Positions 1 through 7,200 of a DNA stretch of 7,868 nucleotides are shown one piece after another. A program made the translations under genes and the position numbers. Source of the DNA: Planctomycetota bacterium (lineage in GTDB: Bacteria; Planctomycetota; UBA1135; GCA-002686595); the NCBI GenBank assembly GCA_029212955.1, contig JARGOW010000154.1, forward strand, positions 1 to 7,868, written 5' to 3'. How positions within the stretch are numbered: position 1 is the stretch's first letter; the number at the start of each line of letters is the position of its first letter. The notes under the pieces are model-generated. The model worked only from the letters and a program-made list of their open reading frames with translations. It was not told the DNA's origin and searched no databases.

Positions 1-3000
1 GACAGGACTTGCATGCGTGGGTCACCGATGCGATCACCGGAAAGCCCATGGCGGACCAACCCGTCCACGCCCGCGTGCGGATCCGCGACCGCAAGGGGCG
101 TGGATTCTGGCGTCAAATCCAAGGCACCACGGGCTCCGACGGATTGGTCCACCTGGTGTCGCCACAAACCCACGATTACCGCGAGGCGTTCGTCTCGGTG
201 CGAACCAGCAAGGGCAGCGCATTCGCCGTGCTCTCCCAGCAGGATTTCCGACCCGACGAGGCCTGGCGCATTCATGTGGTCACCGATCGCCCAGCCTACC
301 GCCCCGACCAAACCGTGAGCTGGAAACTGTCCGCACGACGCCACACAGGCCTGCAATACTCCACCCCCGCAGGGCAGGAGCTGATCGCCAAACTGATCGG
401 ACCCCGGGGGGAAGAAATCGACAGCGCAGAGGTGAAACTCAACGACTTCGGTTCCGCTTTCGGTAGCTTTGAAACGGGTGAGTCCATGGCGCTCGGGCAA
501 TACAGCCTGCAGCTGATCGATCCCCTGGGTCCCGATGGCTCGCACCAGATCGCCTACGCAGCCCTCTTCCGCCTAGAGGAATACAAGCGCCCTGAATTCG
601 AAGTCACCGTGCGCACCCCCATGGACCACTCAGGCCCGGGGAAAGAGCCGCGGCCCAAGGTCTTTGTGCTCGGCGATGAGGTACAAGCCGAAGTCCAGGC
701 CACCACGTATTTCGGCAGCCCCGTGGTGGGTGCCAAGGTTCAGGTCATTCTCTACAGGGAATCCTACAGCCCGGTGGCCATGCATCGCGCGCGCTTCCAG
801 TGGTTCAGTGACTCGCTTGTCCCCGAGTGGCAGCGCAATCGCTACAACCGTTACAACTCCCGGGAAGAGGTCCGGCGCAGGGACCTCAACACGTATGAAG
901 AAGGGCTGGCGCGCCTGACCTTCCCCACCCCGTTTGGCCAGGGCCAAGCGTACAAATCCACCGTGGAAGCCAGGGTCACCGACGCCTCTCGGCGCGAGGT
1001 GACCGGCACCGGCCAAGTGGTGGTCGAGCGCCAAAGTTACCGGGTTGAATTGGACTTGGAGCACACCATCACCACTCCGGGCGGCCAGGCCGAGCTTTCC
1101 GTCCTAGCCCAGGATTCCAACGGACACCCCGTGGAAGTCGAAGGACAAATGTTCCTGTATCGCGCACGTTGGGTGGAGGTCTGGGCTGGTCCCGACAACG
1201 CCCCCATTCCCCACAATGTGCTGCGCAAGGCGCGCCAAGCCTCGACCTTCCCCATGCCCGGCTGGACCCAGGTGCGAGCGGAGTACGTGTTTGAGCCGGT
1301 GGATGCCATCCGTCTCGCCACCGATGCAAGAGGTCGGGCCACCTGGTCCCCCACCCTGCCCAAGGAAGGCGTCTACAAGTTCGCATGGATCAGCGAGGAC
1401 CCGCGCAGCTCCGAAGTACATGCGGAAACCTGGATGTTCGCAGCCGACGGCACGTCTCTCGAGCTGGCATACAACCGGGAGGGCTTGCAAATCCTGCTCG
1501 ACAAGAGTGCCATCGCCGAAGGCCAAACCGTCCAAGTGTTGGTCTTGACCGATGCTAGCGATCGCCACGTGCTCTTCACCGTGGAGTCCGAAACCTTGAT
1601 GTCCATCGATGTTCTGCACATGGAAGGCACCGTCAAACTCGTTTCGATTCCCCTCGATGTGACCCACGTGCCCAACGTGTTCCTGACCGCCACGGAGGTT
1701 CGCAATGGCAAATTGCGCAGGGCCCAGGAACGCCTGGTCGTACCGCCCGCCCAACACTTCCTGGACATGGACGTGACCCTGGACAAGGAAAGTTATCGGC
1801 CAGGGTCCACGGGCACATTCCAGGTGAAAGTCCTCGACTCCAATGGGGAACCTGTGAAGGCCGAGGTTTCACTTTCCTTGTACGACGGCTCCCTGCTGGG
1901 TGTGGCCCAGGACCTGATTCCCGACCCCCGCGAATTCTTCTGGGGCCACGATCGGCGCCAACGGGTGACGCACACCTCCTGCTTCGATCAACTGAGCTAC
2001 ATTCGACTCGTGGCCGACGACCAGGGACGCCTGATGACCCCGGGTGAGAAGTTGCAACGCGACGGTCGCATGCGCTTCTACGACGATGGCGTCGAAGGCG
2101 CATACGACATGGCCCTGGCCGCACCCTCCCAGACCGCTTCCAGATCCCAAAGCCTTTCCATGGGCAAGCGATCTGCGCCCGGAAGCGAACTCAAACGCGC
2201 CAAGGAAAACTCCGACTGGGGAGCCCCCGCCGGCGCCCCCATGGAACTCGGCTTGTTGTCCGAATCCGCAAGCCCATCCGAGCCTTCCCCGGGCGAAGAC
2301 AAACCCACCGGCGACGGTAGTAGCATCACCGTGCGTGCGGATTTCCGTGAAACCGCTCTTTGGCTGCCCAGCGTGGTCACCGATGACAACGGCCAAGCCC
2401 ATGGCGAATTCACATTGCCCGACAGCACCACGCGCTGGCAGGTTTCCTCCTTCGCCAACGATGGGGTCGATCGTTTCGGCTCCCACCGCGAACAGGGGGC
2501 CATCACCGAGCTGCCCCTGATCTTGCGGCCGCAGATGCCTCGATTCCTCGTCGAAGGCGATCGCGCCCGGGTCACCGCCATGCTGACCAACACCACCGAT
2601 GCGCCCTTGGAAACCCAGGTGGAATTTGCGACCGAGGGCTTGGAAATCCTGGGCCACTTCCAGGGGGGCACCCTGGTTCCAGGGCATTCGAGTGCGCTTA
2701 CCGTTGCGGCCCATTCCGACGCCCGCCTGGACTTCCTGGTGCAACCCAATGCCATCGGAACGGCGAATCTGCGCCTCACCGCGCGCTCTTCTGAAGCATC
2801 GGACGCGGTGCTACGTACCCTGCCCGTCATCGAACACGGCATCGAGGCCCTGGTCTCGGACAGCGGTCGCATGGACGGGGACGTGCTCGAGCATGACTTC
2901 GTTCTGCCCCCGGCCAAGGACGGCCGCACCACCATGCAGATCGCCGTGGCACCCAGCCTGGCCACTACCATGTTGGATGCCCTGCCCTACCTGACCCACT

Positions 3001-4691
3001 ACCCCTATGGCTGCTTGGAGCAGAGCCTCTCCCGTTTCGTGCCCACCGCAGTGGCGGCGCGCACCATGGAAGAGTTGGGCTTGGAACCCGCGTTCGTGGC
3101 TCGCGCATCCTTTGGAGGCATCAACGCCGACTGGGCCAACAAGACGCAAAAGCTTGGCTCTAAGGACTTCGAGCACTTCACCAAAGCCGCCGAAGCGGGC
3201 CTTGAAAAAATCGAAGGCCTGCAAAAGGGGGACGGCTCCTGGTCCTGGTGGCCGGGCGGCCCCAGCAACCAGTGGATGACCGCCTACGCCGCCTGGTCCC
3301 TGGCCCTCGCCAAGGACGCAAAGCTCCAGGTGTCCAACCCGGTCCTCGATCAGGCCATGATCTGGCTCGAAAACGCCCTGGTGGAGGAAAGCTCAGATGT
3401 GAACATGAAGGCCTGGATGTTGCATGCCCTCTGCGAGGTGCGGCGCGTCCAACAACCCTCCGACCCTTCGAAAAACAGTGCGGCCACTTTTGCGGCGCTG
3501 TACGCCAAACGCACGGGGCTCTCGCCCTACGGCCGGGCCCTGCTCACACTCTGCGCCAAGTCCCTGGGCAAGGACGACGAAGCCCGCGTCCTGGTCGACA
3601 ACCTGGCCAATGGAGTGATCCGCGGAGATGCGAGCTCAAGTCAGATCACAAACGCCTCGGGCGGCAAATCCCTAGAAACGGCCCATTGGGGCAGCCAGGG
3701 CATCTACCGCCATTGGTCCCAGGGCGCTGTGGAATCCACGGCGTTCACCCTACGCGCGCTGCTGGCCGTGGATCCCACCCACGAGCTGGTGCAACCGACC
3801 ATGACCTGGTTGGTGAACAACCGCCGGGGCGCCCAGTGGGGTAGCACTCGGGACACGGCGATCTGTGTGCTGGCCCTGTGCGACTATCTGAAGAGTTCAG
3901 GGGAGACCACCGGGTCGGCTTCCTACGAGGTGTGGGTCGATGGCAAGAGGCTGATCTCGCGCTTCCAAACCGGCCAATCCATGCTGCTCGCCCAAGACCC
4001 CATCGAAGTTTCCAATGCCAGGAGCGGAGCCCACAGGGTTCGAATCGTGCGCAAGGGTGGCAAGGGCCCTCTCTATTGGACGGTGAGCGCACGCTTCTTC
4101 AGCGCAGAGGAACCCATCCAAGCCCGGGCCTCCGAGGTGTTTGTACGGCGCCAGTACTACCGGCTGGTTCCCCACGACACCCTCCTCAAGGGCAAGGTTT
4201 TTGAACGGGTTCTGCTCCAGGATGGGGATGCCGTGCAAAGCGGCGAACGCATTGAGGTCGTACTGACCCTGGATGCAACCAACGACCTGGAATACATGAT
4301 GATCCGCGATGCCAAGCCGGCCGGTTTGCAAGCCACCGTGCTGCAATCGGGCGGGGGCAAACGGGCGCGTCAACTGCGTGCAGACGAAGCCAAAAAGCGA
4401 TTCGGTGAAGGCTCAGGCGAGCTCCCCAACCGGCGTGCCACCGGGGATGCCGTGCTCGAAGATCAGGCCGGCTATACCGGATCCTCCCAGTGGCTCTACC
4501 ATGAGTTGCGTGACGAAGCCCAGGTGTATTTCGCCGACAAACTACCCAGGGGCCTGTGGGAAATCCGCAGCACCCTACGGGCCGACGTGCCTGGCACATT
4601 CCATGCCCTGCCCGCCGTGGCTTCCGCCATGTACGTGCCGGAGATCCAAGGCAATTCCGCCGAGGTTCGAGTGCAAGTCAACGACGACTAG
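1..4691 (+). CDS. Bacterial alpha-2-macroglobulin family protein, 5'-truncated
   Basis: A large extracytoplasmic protein of the alpha-2-macroglobulin family. Members trap attacking proteases: bait cleavage triggers a conformational change and exposes a reactive thioester. The frame is open to the left edge (QDLHAWVTDAITGKPM), so the TTG at 9 is not a credible start and the signal peptide lies outside the window. Numbering from that TTG: an MG1-like stretch (WVTDAITGKP), an MG2 signature near 90-101 (VVTDRPAYRPDQ), EEYKRPEFEV near 190-200, and a bait-region-domain segment near 585-635 (LDKESYRPG...VSLSLYDGSLLG). A flexible linker follows at about 702-772, then the A2M domain from about 779 (FRETALWLPSVVTDDNG, FTLPDSTTRWQV). 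The thioester motif PYGCLEQ has its Cys at 1002 and Gln at 1005. A helical thioester domain (GDGSWSWWPGG near 1075) and C-terminal MG/receptor-type domains (HELRDEAQVYFADKLPRG, PEIQGNSAEV) complete it. The visible 1,562 residues are near E. coli YfhM length, so the full protein is larger. No penicillin-binding protein partner gene is visible. Family certain; exact target unknown. Confidence 0.95.
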   Translation, partial: QDLHAWVTDAITGKPMADQPVHARVRIRDRKGRGFWRQIQGTTGSDGLVHLVSPQTHDYREAFVSVRTSKGSAFAVLSQQDFRPDEAWRIHVVTDRPAYRPDQTVSWKLSARRHTGLQYSTPAGQELIAKLIGPRGEEIDSAEVKLNDFGSAFGSFETGESMALGQYSLQLIDPLGPDGSHQIAYAALFRLEEYKRPEFEVTVRTPMDHSGPGKEPRPKVFVLGDEVQAEVQATTYFGSPVVGAKVQVILYRESYSPVAMHRARFQWFSDSLVPEWQRNRYNRYNSREEVRRRDLNTYEEGLARLTFPTPFGQGQAYKSTVEARVTDASRREVTGTGQVVVERQSYRVELDLEHTITTPGGQAELSVLAQDSNGHPVEVEGQMFLYRARWVEVWAGPDNAPIPHNVLRKARQASTFPMPGWTQVRAEYVFEPVDAIRLATDARGRATWSPTLPKEGVYKFAWISEDPRSSEVHAETWMFAADGTSLELAYNREGLQILLDKSAIAEGQTVQVLVLTDASDRHVLFTVESETLMSIDVLHMEGTVKLVSIPLDVTHVPNVFLTATEVRNGKLRRAQERLVVPPAQHFLDMDVTLDKESYRPGSTGTFQVKVLDSNGEPVKAEVSLSLYDGSLLGVAQDLIPDPREFFWGHDRRQRVTHTSCFDQLSYIRLVADDQGRLMTPGEKLQRDGRMRFYDDGVEGAYDMALAAPSQTASRSQSLSMGKRSAPGSELKRAKENSDWGAPAGAPMELGLLSESASPSEPSPGEDKPTGDGSSITVRADFRETALWLPSVVTDDNGQAHGEFTLPDSTTRWQVSSFANDGVDRFGSHREQGAITELPLILRPQMPRFLVEGDRARVTAMLTNTTDAPLETQVEFATEGLEILGHFQGGTLVPGHSSALTVAAHSDARLDFLVQPNAIGTANLRLTARSSEASDAVLRTLPVIEHGIEALVSDSGRMDGDVLEHDFVLPPAKDGRTTMQIAVAPSLATTMLDALPYLTHYPYGCLEQSLSRFVPTAVAARTMEELGLEPAFVARASFGGINADWANKTQKLGSKDFEHFTKAAEAGLEKIEGLQKGDGSWSWWPGGPSNQWMTAYAAWSLALAKDAKLQVSNPVLDQAMIWLENALVEESSDVNMKAWMLHALCEVRRVQQPSDPSKNSAATFAALYAKRTGLSPYGRALLTLCAKSLGKDDEARVLVDNLANGVIRGDASSSQITNASGGKSLETAHWGSQGIYRHWSQGAVESTAFTLRALLAVDPTHELVQPTMTWLVNNRRGAQWGSTRDTAICVLALCDYLKSSGETTGSASYEVWVDGKRLISRFQTGQSMLLAQDPIEVSNARSGAHRVRIVRKGGKGPLYWTVSARFFSAEEPIQARASEVFVRRQYYRLVPHDTLLKGKVFERVLLQDGDAVQSGERIEVVLTLDATNDLEYMMIRDAKPAGLQATVLQSGGGKRARQLRADEAKKRFGEGSGELPNRRATGDAVLEDQAGYTGSSQWLYHELRDEAQVYFADKLPRGLWEIRSTLRADVPGTFHALPAVASAMYVPEIQGNSAEVRVQVNDD
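2112..2324 (+). other. Bait-like flexible linker within the A2M protein
   Basis: About 71 codons between the macroglobulin segment ending near EGAYDM and the A2M domain (FRETALWLP) encode a chain rich in Ser, Ala, Pro, Gly, Lys and Glu with almost no large hydrophobics. It includes SRSQSLSMGKRSAPGSELK and SESASPSEPSPGEDKPTGDG. The place just before the A2M domain is where A2M proteins carry the protease-sensitive bait. The basic spots (MGKR, ELKRAKE) and small-residue stretches would be open to many proteases. Calling it the bait is inference from position and composition. Confidence 0.6.
3003..3023 (+). other. Thioester motif PYGCLEQ of the A2M protein
   Basis: These codons read P-Y-G-C-L-E-Q. 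In the family the Cys (codon 3012-3014) and the Gln (codon 3021-3023) condense into the internal thioester that captures proteases covalently. Both residues are present, so this protein belongs to the thioester-bearing branch (YfhM type) and not the branch that has lost the Cys (YfaS type). Confidence 0.92.
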
Positions 4692-4724
4692 GCGCGGGGC
4701 CCAACTGGTTCCCCGGGTCATCTG

Positions 4725-4763
4725 CGAGCTCCCCACGTTGCGCGATGCAACGTCGGGAGCTCG
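4725..4763. terminator. Long inverted repeat between convergent genes, likely bidirectional terminator
   Basis: The left arm CGAGCTCCC-C-ACGTTGC (4725-4741) pairs with GCAACGT-C-GGGAGCTCG (4747-4763). That gives 16 base pairs, one C/C mismatch and a 5-base loop. It sits 33 bases after the A2M stop and 37 bases beyond the stop of the minus-strand gene, where a shared transcription end is expected. Neither side has a clear T-tract, so it is not a classic intrinsic terminator. It may instead stop polymerase by stem strength, stabilise 3' ends, or act with a factor. Confidence 0.6.
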
Positions 4764-4772
4764 GGTATTCCT

Positions 4773-4790
4773 GGGGCCCTGTCTGGCCCC
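4773..4790. terminator. Short GC hairpin near the 3' end of the minus-strand gene
   Basis: GGGGCC (4773-4778) and GGCCCC (4785-4790) form a perfect 6-bp stem with a 6-base loop. It begins 10 bases beyond the minus-strand stop codon and is followed, in that direction, by the larger hairpin at 4725-4763. It may add to transcription termination of the minus-strand gene. No T-tract follows, and a GC stem of this size can arise by chance in such DNA. Confidence 0.3.
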
Positions 4791-4800
4791 CCGATTCGGC

Positions 4801-6990
4801 CTAGCGTCGACCGGGTCGATCGAATGCGGGCGGACGCCGGGTCTCGGCCGTCAGGGACTCCTGGGCGGCCTTCAACTCATCGGCCAAATCCTGGGAGCCC
4901 GCCTCCTCCAGGCGTGCGGTCAAGGTGGTGGCGGTCATCACAGCTGTGAATCCCAAACCATCCAAGGCGGACGCGGAAAGAGGAGCCGTTTCCAAGGACT
5001 CGAGCATCAGGGTTTGAGCCTGTTGCAACTCCCCCGCTTCCATGGCCAAGCGGGAGAGAGCCGCGCGAATGATCGCCATGTAATGGCGAGCGGAGGCTTC
5101 GTTTCCAGGCAAGGTTTCCAGGTTGCGTTGGAAGAGTTCGAGGGCACGACCATAGGTCCCCACGGCCATTTCCATCTCGCCCTCGCGGCGTTGAAACTCC
5201 GCCGCGACAATCGTGGCGTAGCCTGCGAACCAGGTCAGATTGGGCGCGGCGTCGGGTTGGGCCAGCATGGTCCTGTACGTTTCTTCGAGTCCATTCACAA
5301 TCCCCTGGCCGCCCCGGGCAAGGACCTGATTGCGCAGGCGCGAGTGCAACCCCCCGCTGTTGGGGAAGGCTTTCAACCCGCGCTGAAGCACCTGGCCCGC
5401 TTCGAAACGCGCCCCCACGTACACGAGGAAATCATAGTGGGTTCCGAACTCCACTTCCGGACACAAGGGGTGGTGTTCCAACACGGCGAAGGCCGCCTGG
5501 GACTTGGACATTTGGTCGGCGGACCAGGATTCTTCAGCGCGCATGGAGCGCAGGATCCTCCAACGGGTGCGTCGCACATACAGGCGTAGAGTTTCCAGGG
5601 TAGCGCGCCCCATGGCGTGGACGGGCATGCTCTCCACCGCTAGCTCCAGGGAGCGGTTTCCGCGTTCCCGGATCTCCAGACGATCGGCGGTCAGGGCCAA
5701 GATGGCATGGGCCAACCAGCCGTTTTGCCCACGCTCCTGGGCCTTCTTGGCCAAATCACGTGCATCCCGGTAAAGCAAACGCGTGGCCTTTTCCTTGGGT
5801 TTCGCCTCCAAGGCCCTGGCCAGGAAGGCCTCCGCCAAGCGCAGCTCCACCGAGCCATCGCCTACTTTACCGTCCCAATCTTTCGAGCGTGACTCGAGCT
5901 GACTGGCCAGCTGGGCATTCTCGCGAACGAGGGCCCCGCGGTCCGCCTTTTGGAGTTCGGCGATGCGCTCCTTGGCCGCAATGGACTCGTCCTGCCCCAT
6001 CAGACCCCGTTGCACCGTTGCTAGGGTTTTGGCCCGGGTGGACTCGCCACCCAGTTGGTCCAACGCGTCCACAAGGGCCTCGCGGTCCTCGGTTTGCAAA
6101 CCCAGATCTAGCGCGCTTTCGAGCAGGGGCAGGCGCCCGATCGTGGGATCCTCCACCAGGGCTTTCCAGGCCATTTCACGGACACCGGGTCCGGCCAAAT
6201 TCTGTCGCGGTGCGGTCATCAGGGCCAAACGAAGAAGTTGATCGCTGTGTTCTTCCCCCGCGGCCAAGGCGCCGCCCAAAATCTTCATACGTTGGTTCTC
6301 ATCCCCCTCAAGGAAAACCTTCTCCACCCATTCACGGTCGGCATTGTCGCGGCTGGTCAGGCGCTCCTCTAAGGTTTGATCCGAACCGCGCGGGCGCTTG
6401 GGCACCACTTCGCGGTTGGCCACACCGTCCTTGAGGGTCTGAAATACCGAAGCCGTATCAAAGGCGTAGTACACATCGAAGACCTCTTCTTTGTTCAGCT
6501 CGATCATGATGTGCCGGGGAGCTACGCGCTCGCCTTCGAAGTACTTTTCGTAAAGCACCGGCTCGATGGCTATGTGTTCCCCGCAGGTCACGCCCCCAAA
6601 CCGCGGGCACGGGATGCGTTCCCCATCGGCCGTGTAATCCTGGGGCGTGTGGCGGTACACCGAGGCGATGACCGTCACGTAGGGTTCGTACAAGGCCGCG
6701 ATCTCCGGGGTTCGGTAGCGGATCCCCGCGTAGTGCTCACTGGCGATTTCCCCATCCATGTTCACGCAGATCAGGATGGGCTTGCCCGTTTCCTCGGCCA
6801 CTGCAAAGGCGTCGTCGAAATTGCGCTGCCAGGGAACCAGGCAGGGCTTGATCCAATCGGCCCGGGTTGGCGCCTTCCACATGACCTCACGGGGTGCATC
6901 CCCGGCTGCCTGACCCTGGGGTTGGGCGGCCGCAAAGGAACAAAGGCCCAGCAGGGCCAGGGCGAAACGGGACATGTGCGGGAGTGACAT
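4801..6990 (-). CDS. Secreted thioredoxin-fold protein with TPR-like C-terminus
   Basis: About 729 residues from ATG at 6990, or 724 from ATG at 6975; neither start has a clear Shine-Dalgarno sequence. Both give a Sec signal peptide (MSRFALALLGLCSFAAA, cleavage probably before Gln-Pro-Gln). The Cys in it does not sit in a proper lipobox. Residues about 45-190 look like a thioredoxin fold of the DUF255/thioredoxin_7 kind: W54-x3-FDDAFAVAEETGKPILICVNMDG, then PEIAALYEPYVTVIAS. The usual CxxC position reads NMDG, so a normal dithiol oxidoreductase role is unlikely. Instead there is CPRFGGVTCGEH (Cys128, Cys136, His139), which could hold a metal or a disulfide. Residues about 205-345 are helical and HEAT-like, and about 513-715 are TPR-like (GTYGRALELFQRNLETLPGNE, ELQQAQTLMLESLETAPLS). 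The gene converges on the A2M gene and diverges from the RIC gene. The frame stays open upstream to 7794 only as antisense of the RIC gene. Fold assignment moderate; function unknown. Confidence 0.82.
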   Translation of the reverse strand: MSLPHMSRFALALLGLCSFAAAQPQGQAAGDAPREVMWKAPTRADWIKPCLVPWQRNFDDAFAVAEETGKPILICVNMDGEIASEHYAGIRYRTPEIAALYEPYVTVIASVYRHTPQDYTADGERIPCPRFGGVTCGEHIAIEPVLYEKYFEGERVAPRHIMIELNKEEVFDVYYAFDTASVFQTLKDGVANREVVPKRPRGSDQTLEERLTSRDNADREWVEKVFLEGDENQRMKILGGALAAGEEHSDQLLRLALMTAPRQNLAGPGVREMAWKALVEDPTIGRLPLLESALDLGLQTEDREALVDALDQLGGESTRAKTLATVQRGLMGQDESIAAKERIAELQKADRGALVRENAQLASQLESRSKDWDGKVGDGSVELRLAEAFLARALEAKPKEKATRLLYRDARDLAKKAQERGQNGWLAHAILALTADRLEIRERGNRSLELAVESMPVHAMGRATLETLRLYVRRTRWRILRSMRAEESWSADQMSKSQAAFAVLEHHPLCPEVEFGTHYDFLVYVGARFEAGQVLQRGLKAFPNSGGLHSRLRNQVLARGGQGIVNGLEETYRTMLAQPDAAPNLTWFAGYATIVAAEFQRREGEMEMAVGTYGRALELFQRNLETLPGNEASARHYMAIIRAALSRLAMEAGELQQAQTLMLESLETAPLSASALDGLGFTAVMTATTLTARLEEAGSQDLADELKAAQESLTAETRRPPAFDRPGRR

Positions 6991-7016
6991 GGGAGAGGCG
7001 TGGGGAATCGGCGGGG

Positions 7017-7031
7017 CCGGGCCAAGCCCGG
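7017..7031. other. Small GC hairpin in the leader of the minus-strand gene
   Basis: CCGGGC (7017-7022) and GCCCGG (7026-7031) form a 6-bp stem with a 3-base loop. It lies 27 bases ahead of the minus-strand start codon, between that codon and a possible -10 box. It could form in the mRNA leader. Its sequence is simple enough to be chance in GC-rich DNA. Confidence 0.25.
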
Positions 7032-7042
7032 GCGACGGAAGG

Positions 7043-7048
7043 ATAATA
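7043..7048 (-). promoter_or_regulatory. Possible -10 box for the thioredoxin-fold/TPR gene
   Basis: On the minus strand this reads TATTAT, one base from TATAAT and an AT island in very GC-rich DNA. It would start transcription about 45 bases before the ATG at 6990. No good -35 hexamer is seen at 16-18 bases, so the call rests on the -10 alone. Confidence 0.3.
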
Positions 7049-7123
7049 CCCCCACTAGCGCCTCCACACCGACAGGTTCCAGGCCCCCCGGGCAGGAAAA
7101 GCTCACGTCTACGGGAGATTTCC

Positions 7124-7137
7124 TTAACAAAGGTCAA
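7124..7137. promoter_or_regulatory. FNR/DNR-like dyad upstream of the RIC gene
   Basis: TTAAC-AAAG-GTCAA is a 5-4-5 dyad with one mismatch from a perfect inverted repeat (TTGAC-N4-GTCAA). It resembles sites of the CRP/FNR superfamily, such as FNR (TTGAT-N4-ATCAA) and the NO-responsive DNR/NNR group (TTGAT-N4-GTCAA). It ends 63 bases before the RIC start codon, a sensible place for an activator. Genes of this family are often controlled by NO or oxygen sensors, which fits. A smaller dyad CCTT-AACA-AAGG (7122-7133) overlaps it, and no clear -10 is seen downstream. Confidence 0.35.
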
Positions 7138-7190
7138 TCCTGGGCCCTCCTGCCTGTCTCGGGCCTGTTGAATTGGGATTCCGGTCCTAC

Positions 7191-7195
7191 GGTGA
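7191..7195 (+). promoter_or_regulatory. Ribosome binding site of the RIC gene
   Basis: GGTGA matches the 3' part of the AGGAGGTGA consensus and lies 5 bases before ATG 7201. It supports that start over the in-frame GTG at 7192 and TTG at 7168, in a frame that stays open further upstream. Confidence 0.45.
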
Positions 7196-7200
7196 CTCCC

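Noticed and set aside
9..11. TTG as the start codon of the A2M gene
   Set aside because: The frame is open to the left edge, the protein would begin inside a domain without a signal peptide, and no ribosome binding site can be seen.
1869..2971. Two overlapping minus-strand open frames of about 290 codons inside the A2M gene
   Set aside because: They are antisense to well-conserved A2M domains, have no recognisable motif, and are typical of high-GC coding DNA.
4417..4428. 12-base match (GCGAGCTCCCCA) between the A2M coding region and the left arm of the intergenic hairpin at 4724-4735
   Set aside because: A match of this length is expected by chance in a window of this size and base composition, and the flanks do not continue.
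4309..5589. Plus-strand open frame of 426 codons across the convergent gap
   Set aside because: It overlaps the end of the A2M gene in another frame and the antisense of the minus-strand gene. Its composition is that of a GC-rich shadow frame and no domain is recognisable.
6936..6947. Lipobox reading of the minus-strand signal peptide (LGLC)
   Set aside because: The residue before the Cys is Leu, not Gly/Ala/Ser, and a normal signal peptidase I site (AAA before Gln) follows.
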